A program made the position numbers and the translations under genes. The notes beneath the pieces are model-generated. The model made no database searches and was not told where the DNA came from. It saw nothing but the letters and a program-made list of their open reading frames with translations. Positions 25,125 to 33,812 of a stretch of DNA of 64,000 nt are shown here, piece after piece. Within the stretch, counting starts at the first letter, position 1. Every line of letters begins with the position of its first letter. This DNA comes from Hydrogenophaga sp. NFH-34 (GTDB lineage Bacteria > Pseudomonadota > Gammaproteobacteria > Burkholderiales > Burkholderiaceae_C). The DNA lies in assembly GCF_021401345.1 (NCBI RefSeq), contig NZ_JACBGE010000011.1:103816-167815 (forward strand). Direction: 5' to 3'.

Positions 25125-28100
25125 TGTTTAAATTCCCTAACAACCGATTCTCCGTCTACATTAATTGTGACCTCAAATTTGTTAGGCCTGACCCCACCCC
25201 CTGCTGGATATTCCACTTCAATCTTAACATTGACGTTCTTGCCTTCCTTGAGGTAACCGGCCAGTTCGTTTTCCATGGCCTTCCACTCCCCTCGGTTGAG
25301 GGTGGATGCCTGGGGCACGATATTGACACGATCGCCAGCCCCACCAAGCGCAGATGCAATCAGGTGCCCTCCGTCATCGCCGGCACACCCACTGGCACCC
25401 GCACACCCCTGCTGGTACTGATTGCGATCCATCTTGTTCAGGGAAAGATCGCCCGTCACCTCCTTAACCCGACCTCCGGCATCGGTGACGAAGGCATGTC
25501 CATTGTCTAGCACGTAGGCGGCATTGGGAGACAGGTTGCTGGTGGTGCCGGTGTTGATGCGGGGGTCCCAGTTGCCTTTGGTGCCTGCAGGCACTTGGAT
25601 GACCTCGCTGACATCTGCCCGGGACGCCAGCCGCTGAACCGCGGCCAGATCGGTGAGCTGGCCCGCGACATTCTTGATCGTTCCCGCACCACCGCCCATC
25701 GGCAAGTTCGTCAACGTTTCGCCGATCACGCCCGCGACAGCGGCCCCATTGCCCGTCTCATAGGCCGACGCCAGTTGCTCTCGCTGCGCAGGCGACATCG
25801 CCCCCACGAGCTGTGGCCAGTTGGCGGGATCGCTGACGAAACCCCAGCCATCACCAAGGGTTTCCTTGACCTTGGCCTGGGCTTCTTCGTTGCCAAGCAC
25901 CGCCTGAAAGCCCGTATACGCCCCCCCGGCCAGATCCTTGATGCCTTCGGCGACACTGCTGGCGGCTCCCTTGACCACGTTCCAGACTGTGAAGTCGCCC
26001 ATGGTCTGGCGGGCCAACATCTGGGTTTCGTTGGACTCACCGCTGAAGTAGTAGCTGAAACCGTCCTTGAGATCACTGCGCCGCACGTACTCGGCCGCCG
26101 CCACGCGCACGTCGGTGAAGGCCTTCTGGCATCCGGCGGAGCTTGATCCTTCGCAAGCCTTGAGTTCTTCGTTGCGCTGCCTGTCCACTTCCTCCAGCCG
26201 CTTGATCTCGGCCTTGCAGGTGCCCGAGCACTGCCCGGTCATTTCCTGGTCCTTCAGGGCCTGGAGCTTCTTGGCTTCGTCGTACTTGAGGTAGTTGTTG
26301 TTGATGGCGTTCTCGGCCGCGTACTGCCCCAGGTTGAAGTTGGACTGAACATTGCCGCTGCTGCCACCAGCCAGCGCAGCCGTGGTGCCGCCGACCAGCC
26401 CGCCCCAGAACGCCACGTTCTCATCGAGCGTGCGCCCCGGCACCGCCGCCGCCATCTGCGCGAGAGGGTTGGTGCCTTCGGCCATGGCCACCTTGATGCC
26501 ATCTGCGGCCATGTGCCCCGCCACGGCACCCGCCGCCGCGGGCAGGCAGCCGTCGCCGCTGCCACTCTTGGCCGCGCCCACGCCGCAGCCCAGCGCCGCA
26601 TGCGCGGCGTACTTCTCGACGCTGCCCACGTCCGTGTTGGCGCCGATGGAGTTGGCCACGTTGGCCGCGATGACATCCACCCCTGCGTTGATGATCCCGG
26701 TGACCAATGCATCGCTCAGGCTGCCGCCGTAGGCCATGTTGCTCAGGGTGTCGGTGAGGGTGTTGTAGACCGCCTGCCCGGCCTGCTGGCTCACCCCCAG
26801 CGTCTCGCTGATGCCCGCAGCGTTCAAACCCGATGCCGCCAGCGCGGTGTTGACCACGATGCCGGCCAGGCCGCCTTTGAGCGATTGCTCACCGGCCTTG
26901 AGCGCCTGGCTCAGGCTGCCGCTCTGGATGCCGGCGCCGACCACCGCACCTGCGTAGGCGCCGATGGCCGAGCCTATGGACACAGCCGCCACGCCGGCAG
27001 CGCTGATGGTGCCGGCCGCCGTGGTCGTGGCCACCATGGTCATCCCGGCTGCCGTCGTCGTGGTCGCCGCTCCTGTGAGCCCCGCTGCCCACACGCTGGC
27101 CGCACCCGCGGTGAAGTAGACCACCACCGCCGCCACCACCACGCTGACCAGTTGCTTGAAGAAGTTGGCCTTCTTGGGCGGCTCCAGCGCCTTTTGCAGC
27201 GCCACGCGGTAGCGTGCCTCGGCCAGGCCCCGCGCTTCTTCGTACTCGGGCGTGCCCGCCGTCAGCCGCCCGGCCTGCAGGTCGCGCAGCAGTTGTTCAC
27301 CTCGGGCATCGGCCTTCTTGTCGTAAAGATTCAGTTGGTCGAACAGCTCCTGGTCGCTGTACCTGCTCAGGTCGGCGTTGTCCGCCTGCCACTTGGCTGA
27401 CTCCCTGGTGTACCTGAGCTGTGTCTCGTGCTCGGTGTGGTACGCATACGCCTGCCTGAAGGCGTCCTGCGACAGCGCCAGCGCACGCGCGTAGTCCGGG
27501 TGCCCCGCCGTGATCTGCCCCGTCCTCAGCCCGTCCAGCAGGTACCAATCACCCTTGTTGACATGGCGGTACAGGTCCAGGCCCTGCATGAAGATGTCAC
27601 GCTCTTCGTTGAAGTAGCGGAAGTCGACGCTGGCCGCAGCTTCCTGCCCTTTGTTGTGCTGCTCGGCCGCCCGCCTGAGTTCCTGTCCCAGCAGCTCGTT
27701 CAGGTTGGGGGTGGGCAGGTAGCTGTCGCTGTACTGGTACTGGCCCTGCTGCAACTGGCGGAAGTGCGGATCGGTGGCAAGGTTGAAGTCGTGCGCCTGG
27801 CCGTCGGGGCGGATGTAGCCCACGGTTAAGCCGTTGCCGTTGACGCTGTAGTTGCTGCCGTTTTGGGGAATGCTGCCCAGCGCCTGGTCGAAGGCCGCCC
27901 CCGGGTCGATGCGGTTGCCTTCCCAATCGGTGCTCGCTCCCCAGTTCTGCGGGGTGGGCAGCTTTTGCTGGCTGAAGAAGATGGACGAGCCCAGCAGAGC
28001 CGCGTTTTGCTGCTGCAGGTGGCTCAGGTGGTTCTTGGCCTGCGCCCCTTGCAGCGCGAAGAAGGCCGTGGCCCCGCCGTACGGGTCTTCAGCCGCCACG

Positions 28101-28738
28101 AACACCGGCTTGGTGTGGTACAGGTTCAGGCCCCGGTTGGCAATCTCGGGGCTGGAGCTGTCGTGTGTCTTGGCGATGTAGGTGCCGTCGGCGATCGGCG
28201 CGTAGCCGCCGGCCTGCGCGTCCAGCAGCAACTGCTCATACGCGGCGGCGTTGCTCACCGTGGCGTCGTTGGGCGGCGCCAGCGTGTAGGGGTTGGCCGG
28301 CGGCGCGGTGATGTACAGGCGCGAGAGCGCCAGGCCCCCGGGCTCGGGGCTGACGGCAATGGCCGCCTCGATGTCGGCCAGCGATGGCTGTGGAAAGGCC
28401 GGGTCCGCGGTGTTGGTGAAGCTCACCGCCCCCGTGGTCCACAGCGCCGGGTTGTTCATGTCGTGCAGGATCTGGTGCGGGTTGCCCACCATCTGCCCGC
28501 CCTGCACGTACACCCCGCTCCTGGTGAAGCCCGTGTACGGCGCTCCCCCTTGCCCGCGCACCACCTGTCCCACCGCCTGGCCCAGGCTGGCGATGTTCAC
28601 CGTGAACATCAGCAGCCACGCCACTGATCGCTTGAACCAGCCAACCCGGGCAGCACCGGGCTGCTGGCTCAGGTGGGGAGCGCTGATCTTTTGCCCGGGC
28701 TCGGGGCCTTTGAGTGGGGTCGGAAACGGGGTTTGCAT
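25121..28738 (-). CDS. Large polymorphic toxin with C-terminal nuclease domain
   Basis: 1205 aa from the ATG at 28738 (GGGAGG nine bases upstream). A hydrophobic export-type segment (SVAWLLMFTVNIASLGQAV) lies near residues 38-60. The middle is Ala/Gln-rich, then a glycine- and alanine-rich stretch (about 530-790) resembles the DUF637 region of haemagglutinin-type toxins. The last about 130 residues carry DDGGHLIASALGG, NIVPQ and LNRGEWKAMENE, matching the His-containing core of DNA/RNA non-specific endonucleases (Endonuclease_NS_2 type). It is the third gene of a MafA-led operon and is followed by its immunity gene. Target (DNA or RNA) is not decided by sequence. Confidence 0.85.
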   Translation of the reverse strand: MQTPFPTPLKGPEPGQKISAPHLSQQPGAARVGWFKRSVAWLLMFTVNIASLGQAVGQVVRGQGGAPYTGFTRSGVYVQGGQMVGNPHQILHDMNNPALWTTGAVSFTNTADPAFPQPSLADIEAAIAVSPEPGGLALSRLYITAPPANPYTLAPPNDATVSNAAAYEQLLLDAQAGGYAPIADGTYIAKTHDSSSPEIANRGLNLYHTKPVFVAAEDPYGGATAFFALQGAQAKNHLSHLQQQNAALLGSSIFFSQQKLPTPQNWGASTDWEGNRIDPGAAFDQALGSIPQNGSNYSVNGNGLTVGYIRPDGQAHDFNLATDPHFRQLQQGQYQYSDSYLPTPNLNELLGQELRRAAEQHNKGQEAAASVDFRYFNEERDIFMQGLDLYRHVNKGDWYLLDGLRTGQITAGHPDYARALALSQDAFRQAYAYHTEHETQLRYTRESAKWQADNADLSRYSDQELFDQLNLYDKKADARGEQLLRDLQAGRLTAGTPEYEEARGLAEARYRVALQKALEPPKKANFFKQLVSVVVAAVVVYFTAGAASVWAAGLTGAATTTTAAGMTMVATTTAAGTISAAGVAAVSIGSAIGAYAGAVVGAGIQSGSLSQALKAGEQSLKGGLAGIVVNTALAASGLNAAGISETLGVSQQAGQAVYNTLTDTLSNMAYGGSLSDALVTGIINAGVDVIAANVANSIGANTDVGSVEKYAAHAALGCGVGAAKSGSGDGCLPAAAGAVAGHMAADGIKVAMAEGTNPLAQMAAAVPGRTLDENVAFWGGLVGGTTAALAGGSSGNVQSNFNLGQYAAENAINNNYLKYDEAKKLQALKDQEMTGQCSGTCKAEIKRLEEVDRQRNEELKACEGSSSAGCQKAFTDVRVAAAEYVRRSDLKDGFSYYFSGESNETQMLARQTMGDFTVWNVVKGAASSVAEGIKDLAGGAYTGFQAVLGNEEAQAKVKETLGDGWGFVSDPANWPQLVGAMSPAQREQLASAYETGNGAAVAGVIGETLTNLPMGGGAGTIKNVAGQLTDLAAVQRLASRADVSEVIQVPAGTKGNWDPRINTGTTSNLSPNAAYVLDNGHAFVTDAGGRVKEVTGDLSLNKMDRNQYQQGCAGASGCAGDDGGHLIASALGGAGDRVNIVPQASTLNRGEWKAMENELAGYLKEGKNVNVKIEVEYPAGGGVRPNKFEVTINVDGESVVREFKQ

Positions 28739-28772
28739 AGTCTGGCACCTCCCAGGCAATTGTTCGATTCGA

Positions 28773-29327
28773 TCAACGAGCTGTCTGTGACTGCTTCAAG
28801 GCGTCTTCGAGCACCGGCTGGATGCGCTGCAGGATCACCGGCATGCGCTGCGCCACCAGTTGCGCCGATTGCACGTTGATCGTCTGCATCTTCTCCATCA
28901 GAGTGACGTAGGCCGGGTCCTGGTACAGCTTGGTCAGGCGCTCGACCTCGGCCGGCGAGAGCTGTGCCTGGTAGAGCTTGACGTAGGGCTCTTTCAGCCG
29001 TGCCCAGCCCAGTTCCTGGCGCATCACGGCGCCGATGCCGGGCACCGCCTTGTCCACGGCCGCTTGCTGCTGGGCGCTCAAGGCCTGGCCGGCGTTTTGC
29101 TGTACCAGCGAGGCGATGATCTGCTGGCGCATTTGCGCCTCGATGCCGCCCACAGCGGTTTCCAGGGCTTTTTGCGCACCGTTGAAGGCCAGCAGCTTTT
29201 CAACGGCGGCAACGCTGGCTTCGGATGATTTCACAGCGCTTTGTGCCGCTGCAATGCTCGACAGCGCCATCGCACCCGCGACCAGACCTGCCCGGGCAGT
29301 CCACTTGATGAAATTCGACTTCTTCAT
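28773..29327 (-). CDS. Periplasmic DUF2059-like protein
   Basis: 184 aa from MKKSNF with GGAG upstream. A cleavable signal peptide (LVAGAMALSSIAAAQSA) leads into a helical protein with the DUF2059 pattern LTKLYQDPAYVTLMEKM. This family is secreted and of unknown function. It sits between the MafA-type lipoprotein and the toxin, so it may help export or protect the toxin; that is inference. Confidence 0.75.
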   Translation of the reverse strand: MKKSNFIKWTARAGLVAGAMALSSIAAAQSAVKSSEASVAAVEKLLAFNGAQKALETAVGGIEAQMRQQIIASLVQQNAGQALSAQQQAAVDKAVPGIGAVMRQELGWARLKEPYVKLYQAQLSPAEVERLTKLYQDPAYVTLMEKMQTINVQSAQLVAQRMPVILQRIQPVLEDALKQSQTAR

Positions 29328-29350
29328 GATGTTGGTCTCCACGCCAAAAC

Positions 29351-30880
29351 TCAGTTCTTGCCACCCATGTGCTCGCGAACGGCGATCTCATCGGATTCGT
29401 TGTATTTGGTCTTGCTGCCGTCCACATCGGTGAAGTCCACCAGCAGGCCCTGGCCCTTGTACACGCGCTCCTGCGTGGTGATGGGACCCGCCCACATCAG
29501 GTAGTGCTCCTGGTACTGGGCTTCGTGGTTGGCTACCTGGGTGTCCAGGATCTTTCGGCCCTCGCGGTCGAAGGCGACGATCTCGAAGCTGGTCTCTGCC
29601 TTGACCGTTTCCTTGTTGTAGATGAAGGCATCGAAGCGGCTGCGCACAGTGCCGAAGATGTCCACCGTCACGTACACCAGCACTTCGGCCGCGGGATCGT
29701 TCGGGGTGGTGGGGAGTACGCCGTTGTGCAGCATGTAGTTGCGCACCAGCCCCATGAGCAGGCTGGCGTCGCTCTTGGGCACGGGGAAGTTCTGGTATTC
29801 GCCCAGGCCCCGGTATTGCAGCGTGGCCATGTGCTCGCGTTTGGTGCCCTTGGTGACGGTGGTGCTTTCGGTGGGCGCGGGCGTGATCTCCTGGCGCTGG
29901 CTGTCGTAGCCGCCCGAGCTGCGGCTGGAGCCGGTGTTGCGGGTGGTGCTGACCGTGCTGCTCTGGCCGTTGTTGGTGCCGCCGCCGGTGCTCTGGGACG
30001 AGGTGGCGCTGGTGCCAGAGCCGCTGGAGGCACTGGTGCCCGAACCCGTGCTGGTGCTGCTGTTGGTGCCCGAGCCCGTAGACGTGCTGGTATTGGTGCC
30101 CGAGCCGTTGGTGGTGCTGCTGCCGCTGTTGGTCGTGGTGCTGGTGTGGGTGTTGCTGCCGTCGGTGGTGCTGGTGCCGTTGTCGCTGCTGTTGTAGCTG
30201 GTGTTGGTGGAAGTGCCCCCGGTGTTGCTGCTACTGCTGCCCGAGCCGGTATTGCTGGTGGTGGTCTCGCTGGTATTGGTGCCCGAGCCGTTGGTGGTGC
30301 TGCTGCCACTGTTGGTGGTGGTGCTGGTGTGGGTGTTGTCGCCGTTGGTGGTGTTGGTGCTGCTGTTGCTGCCGTTGGTGGCGCTGGCGCTGGTGTTGGT
30401 GCCGGTACTGGTATTGGTGCTGCTGCCGGTGCCCTCGCTGGCGCCATAGCTGGTGTTGCTGCCGCTTTGCAGCGTGTTGCTGACGGTGGTGGTGCCGCCG
30501 CCGCTGGCGCTGTTGCTGTAGTTGCTGCCCGCGTCGGCCAGGTTGTAGACTTGGAAGGCGTTGGTTGTGGTGGTCACGGGGCTGCTGACCGTGCCCACGC
30601 TGAACAGCAGGCCGGGTGACCAGCGACCACCGTTGAGGCTGCCGCCGCCTTCGTCTGCCACCAGGTCGAAGATCAATGCCACACGCTTGCCCCGCAGCGG
30701 CGTGACATCGATCTCTTTGAGCGAAGACCGAATACTGGCCGAGACCAGTCGCTGTTCGGTGGCAAAGCGCTTCCCGCCGCCATGGGAGGGAATGCCTGTC
30801 AGGGTACCGCAGCCCGTCAGGGTGATGGTCAATCCGCTAGCGAGCAGCGCCGCAGGCAGGCGCCAGGAAGACTTCGACAC
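29351..30880 (-). CDS. mafA: MafA-type lipoprotein with long Ser/Thr/Asn/Gly linker
   Basis: 509 aa, GTG start with GGAGGG seven bases upstream. The lipobox ends LTGC (Cys24), followed by GTLTGIPSHGGGKRFA, the signature I know from Neisseria MafA; the C-terminal part matches too (VYVTVDIFGTVRSR, QYQEHYLMWAGP, GLLVDFTD). MafA is encoded next to secreted MafB toxins. Unusually, about residues 110-340 are a low-complexity Ser/Thr/Asn/Gly tract absent from the Neisseria form (about 310-320 aa), with an internal duplication (THTSTTTNSGSSTTNGSG appears twice). That tract's DNA is a patchy tandem repeat and may vary between strains. Confidence 0.88.
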   Translation of the reverse strand: MSKSSWRLPAALLASGLTITLTGCGTLTGIPSHGGGKRFATEQRLVSASIRSSLKEIDVTPLRGKRVALIFDLVADEGGGSLNGGRWSPGLLFSVGTVSSPVTTTTNAFQVYNLADAGSNYSNSASGGGTTTVSNTLQSGSNTSYGASEGTGSSTNTSTGTNTSASATNGSNSSTNTTNGDNTHTSTTTNSGSSTTNGSGTNTSETTTSNTGSGSSSSNTGGTSTNTSYNSSDNGTSTTDGSNTHTSTTTNSGSSTTNGSGTNTSTSTGSGTNSSTSTGSGTSASSGSGTSATSSQSTGGGTNNGQSSTVSTTRNTGSSRSSGGYDSQRQEITPAPTESTTVTKGTKREHMATLQYRGLGEYQNFPVPKSDASLLMGLVRNYMLHNGVLPTTPNDPAAEVLVYVTVDIFGTVRSRFDAFIYNKETVKAETSFEIVAFDREGRKILDTQVANHEAQYQEHYLMWAGPITTQERVYKGQGLLVDFTDVDGSKTKYNESDEIAVREHMGGKN

Positions 30881-31144
30881 GATTTTTTCCCTCCAAAGTA
30901 TTCAATAACAGGTGAAAACCTGCCGAACATAGAGGAATCGCCTGTCTTCGATCTTTCGACCCCTGTTAGATCTGACAGGGTGGATCATCAATTCGTGAGC
31001 AATTTGATCGCTTTGTTGTGATCAAGAGACAAATCGCTATGCATTCGTGGATGCATATGACCAGTGAAATGCGAATGTATTGCAACTCAGTCTGGAATTC
31101 GAGTGGTATAACCCCACGCTTCATCAACCATCCAGAGAGAAATC
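30881..31144. promoter_or_regulatory. Divergent promoter region between mafA-like and HU genes
   Basis: Comparatively AT-rich with two inverted repeats: TTGATC/GATCAA around GCTTTGTTGT (about 31004-31025) and two ATGCAT elements around TCGTGG (about 31040-31057). Either could be an operator. No gene is seen. Confidence 0.4.
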
Positions 31145-31456
31145 GTGAATAAAGCAGAACTCGTCGAGATCCTGTCTACCAAGAACGAACTGTCCAAAGC
31201 TGCTGCAGGCGCAGTGCTCGATACGCTGATCGACACCATCCAGACCGCCGTGAAAAGGGGCGATACCGTCCAGCTCGTGGGCTTCGGCACCTTCAAGTCC
31301 GTGAAGCGTGCAGCCCGCGCCGGCAAGAACCCGGCCACCGGAGACAAGATCAAGATCCCTGCGACCACGCTGCCCAAGTTCGTGCCCGGCGCCAAGTTCA
31401 AGGCCGCGGTTGACCCCAAGGCCGCAAAGCGCAAGGCTGAGAAAGCCGGCAAGTAA
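31145..31456 (+). CDS. hup: HU-family histone-like DNA-binding protein
   Basis: 103 aa. MNKAELVEILSTKNELSKAAA at the start, FGTFKSVKRAARAGKNPATG as the DNA-intercalating arm, and a lysine/alanine-rich tail (KAAKRKAEKAGK) that is longer than in E. coli HU and common in betaproteobacteria. Preceded by AGAGAAATC. It should bend and compact plasmid DNA. A palindromic site lies 13 bases after the stop. Confidence 0.96.
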   Translation: MNKAELVEILSTKNELSKAAAGAVLDTLIDTIQTAVKRGDTVQLVGFGTFKSVKRAARAGKNPATGDKIKIPATTLPKFVPGAKFKAAVDPKAAKRKAEKAGK

Positions 31457-31468
31457 TCGACTGCGTTC

Positions 31469-31490
31469 AAGCGCCCAAATTTGGGCGCTC
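31469..31490. promoter_or_regulatory. 22-bp palindromic site 6 (near-perfect)
   Basis: AAGCGCCCAAA and TTTGGGCGCTC: 20 of 22 positions symmetrical. It lies just after the HU gene. Confidence 0.8.
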
Positions 31491-31673
31491 AGCGGTCACT
31501 CGCATCTGCTTGCGCAGTGGGGCCTCTATCCACCAGGCCGGCCCTGGGGGTGTTCTGGAAATCTTCCAGGATGCCCCGACTACAACGCCATTCGGCGTTT
31601 AGTCGTGGGAGTATTCACGGTGCTGGCCTGATCTGACACCGCCCAGGATCAGGCTTCAGAACTGCGAGCATTC

Positions 31674-31695
31674 GAGCGCCCAAATTTGGACGGCT
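31674..31695. promoter_or_regulatory. 22-bp palindromic site 7
   Basis: GAGCGCCCAAA then TTTGGACGGCT. With site 6 it makes a pair 205 bases apart upstream of the 31761 gene. Between them a hairpin GACT..CGCC/GGCG..AGTC (about 31580-31605) is the only other structure in the 304-base gap. Confidence 0.7.
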
Positions 31696-31760
31696 TCCTG
31701 CAAGTGCCGTACACCATCTGGCATTTATTGCTGAGCAAGCAACCGAAGTAGACGCATTTA

Positions 31761-32168
31761 ATGGGCGATATGAATACCAAAGCCAGAACCGCTCATGAGG
31801 AACTCATCATCGCTGTCTACGCTATAGCACAAGCATCGACTGCGGTTCTTGAGCAGCACGGGAAAATCAGGCGCAAGTTGGGCGCGGCGCAAACTGCGGA
31901 CATTCTGGATGACCTTGAACACGCCAAGCTGTATCTCATCGCCATCCAGAGTCTGGCCGGGCTCGTGATCAAGGACGGCCAACAGGGCGTGGAGTCTGTG
32001 ATTGCAGAGGCTGAAGAACTCATCCGGGCCGATGGCTATGACTGGCTTGGGTCTTCGCTTTTGATCAAAACCCAACCATATGAGGACTTCCGCTCCAGTC
32101 TTGTTGAACGGCTCATTAAAGATATTCGAGCCAACTTGCCAGAGCCTCGCGCTGGTTCGACAGAATGA
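31761..32168 (+). CDS. Hypothetical helical protein
   Basis: 135 aa (or 132 aa from the Met at 31770). Soluble and helical (ELIIAVYAIAQASTAVLEQ, DDLEHAKLYLIAIQSLAGL). Its 3' end overlaps the convergent gene by 53 bases. Family unknown. It follows a pair of palindromic sites that probably control it. Confidence 0.6.
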   Translation: MGDMNTKARTAHEELIIAVYAIAQASTAVLEQHGKIRRKLGAAQTADILDDLEHAKLYLIAIQSLAGLVIKDGQQGVESVIAEAEELIRADGYDWLGSSLLIKTQPYEDFRSSLVERLIKDIRANLPEPRAGSTE

Positions 32169-32499
32169 CGACTGGTAGGTTATAGACACCCGCTTCCAAC
32201 AGCGCTTCCAGTACATGAGCATCGCCGACGACGGCAATTCTTGTCCCGCCGTAGAAGTACAGGCCCGGGAGATCTTCTTCCAGATTTGTCGATGCAAGCC
32301 GCTGTTTCGCTGTGGCCACCTTGTCTGGATGGGCAACTGAGTCGTTGGCTTCTTCCAGAGCTCTCTGGGCTTGCTTGTTGCTGATGAGCGTAATCTCCAG
32401 TGGTCCCTCACACCCCATCGGGAAGTTCCAGACGTCTGGAGGGACTCTGAGACGCACTACCTTCTGATTCGGAAGCGCAATGCTGATGTGGCTGGACAT
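32116..32499 (-). CDS. Hypothetical protein
   Basis: 127 aa from MSSHISIALPN, with a modest ribosome-binding site. Beta-rich N-terminus (KVVRLRVPPDVW), helical middle and a C-terminal VVGDAHVLEALLEAGVYN. No family recognised. Palindromic site 8 lies 43 bases upstream of the start, an operator-like position. Confidence 0.55.
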   Translation of the reverse strand: MSSHISIALPNQKVVRLRVPPDVWNFPMGCEGPLEITLISNKQAQRALEEANDSVAHPDKVATAKQRLASTNLEEDLPGLYFYGGTRIAVVGDAHVLEALLEAGVYNLPVVILSNQREALASWLEYL

Positions 32500-32541
32500 G
32501 CCCGTCTCCATGAGAAAAGCGTAGATTTTGCAACGCCTTTC

Positions 32542-32563
32542 GAGCGCCCAAATTTGGGCGGTC
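32542..32563. promoter_or_regulatory. 22-bp palindromic site 8
   Basis: GAGCGCCCAAA then TTTGGGCGGTC, between the 32572 and 32116 minus-strand genes. Confidence 0.75.
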
Positions 32564-32571
32564 CCTTCCGG

Positions 32572-33183
32572 TCATCTCTGGCCGGACGCAATGCTCTGGG
32601 CCGGCTCGTCCAGCTTCCTCAAGTGCCTGGACTTGGCCAAGACTCCTGGCAGCAAGTAGTCACCCTGCATCAGCGGAATGTTCAGCCTGGTGAAGGTGAC
32701 TTCCAGGTTCTTCCCAGCATCCCTCCAGGCCTGCCAGATGAGTGTGGTGCAGTAGGTGCCGTCCTCCGATGCCATCATGCTGAAAGGACGGCCTACCTGC
32801 TTCAGTGCAAAGGACACCGCCGACTCGCGCTGTAGTTCGGTAGCTTGAACTTGGAACACGGCATGCCGTCGTGAGCGCGCTGGATCCAGATAGAACCTGA
32901 GGTCGTCCAGAACCACGCTGTCCGGCCGGCCAGCTACTTCCGAGGGTGTTGCATGCACTACCTTCCACTGGCCTGCATCGCGCACGAGCATGCCCACATG
33001 GCTGAACGTCCCTCGATCGACGGCGAGAACGGCTGCGCTGACGACTTCCGTTCCCTCCCGAAAAATCAGGTCACCAATCTTGGCGCCAGTAGGTAACTGG
33101 TCACCAGCGTGAGCGCAGGTTGAAGCGAATAGGCTGATGACCAGCGAAGTCGTGGCAGCTCTCACTTCAAGGTGATTTTCCAT
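32572..33183 (-). CDS. Secreted YiiX/NlpC-P60-like cysteine hydrolase
   Basis: 203 aa with a signal peptide (TTSLVISLFASTCAHAG). GDLIFREG, then FSHVGMLV with the catalytic-type His, and YCTTLIWQAW with the Cys, are in the permuted order of the YaeF/YiiX (C92) papain-like family. Such enzymes cleave peptide or acyl bonds in the envelope. Its start overlaps the end of the upstream lipoprotein gene by 22 bases, so the two are one operon. Confidence 0.8.
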   Translation of the reverse strand: MENHLEVRAATTSLVISLFASTCAHAGDQLPTGAKIGDLIFREGTEVVSAAVLAVDRGTFSHVGMLVRDAGQWKVVHATPSEVAGRPDSVVLDDLRFYLDPARSRRHAVFQVQATELQRESAVSFALKQVGRPFSMMASEDGTYCTTLIWQAWRDAGKNLEVTFTRLNIPLMQGDYLLPGVLAKSRHLRKLDEPAQSIASGQR

Positions 33184-33560
33184 TTCCCGTCGTCTTTGAC
33201 GACATTCACGGTGTCCGTTTTGTCCTTGCCGTTCTTGAAGAGCAACTTGGTTTTGACCTTGGCCGAGTTCCCGTCTTCACCGACAACGGATTCGATGATT
33301 TCGACCTTTTCCAGGCCGTCGTTCGAGGATGCTGTCTGCTGGATTCGGCCAACCACCATTTGCACCTTGCCCTTGGCCATCACCATTTCTTCTGCCTTGA
33401 AGTTGGCAAAGGACACGTACTCCATGGCCTTGTCCACTTCGCCTGCAGCGGATGCCTTGTAGAAGGCGGCAGGGGCATTTTCTGGGCTTCCTCCAGAACA
33501 TGAGGCCAGAAGTGCGGTGGCTGAGACTGCCAGAAAAAGTGCGACCTGTCGTCGAAGCAT
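33162..33560 (-). CDS. Small lipoprotein with DUF4878/NTF2-like domain
   Basis: 132 aa from MLRRQVALFL. Lipobox ends ALLASC. The rest (APAAFYKASAAGEVDKAMEY, then WKITLK at the very end) fits the DUF4878 NTF2-like lipoprotein pattern. Co-transcribed with the cysteine hydrolase. Confidence 0.75.
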   Translation of the reverse strand: MLRRQVALFLAVSATALLASCSGGSPENAPAAFYKASAAGEVDKAMEYVSFANFKAEEMVMAKGKVQMVVGRIQQTASSNDGLEKVEIIESVVGEDGNSAKVKTKLLFKNGKDKTDTVNVVKDDGKWKITLK

Positions 33561-33706
33561 GATTCCTCCCTGTTGCATGCGGTTTTGAGCTTCGGGCTAT
33601 ACCCCGAGCCGCCATAGCATAAGCGATTCAAAAGGAGCGATTTTTTCGTCAATGAGTAAGGCCGAATGCGCGAGAAGATGGATGGAGGGCAACTGTCTTC
33701 GGTGCT

Positions 33707-33728
33707 CAGCGCCCAAATTCGGGCGCTC
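33707..33728. promoter_or_regulatory. 22-bp palindromic site 9
   Basis: CAGCGCCCAAA then TTCGGGCGCTC, in the 252-base interval between divergent genes at 33560 (minus) and 33813 (plus). Confidence 0.75.
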
Positions 33729-33812
33729 GAAAACCGATGAGTCGTGCGCCACATTCACCCGCCCAGGCAAGCACCTCCACGTCACCATCAAGAGGTCAAC
33801 GTGGAGCTTGTC

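Noticed and set aside
24705..28738. Classical CdiB/CdiA two-partner secretion system
   Set aside because: No TpsB-type outer-membrane transporter gene and no TPS domain seen; the MafA-type partner explains the operon better.
29369..30619. Plus-strand Gly/Ala-rich frame and repeated units, first considered as a repeat protein or CRISPR
   Set aside because: It is the antisense of the MafA-type Ser/Thr tract. The repeats are short, imperfect and continuous, with no unique spacers.
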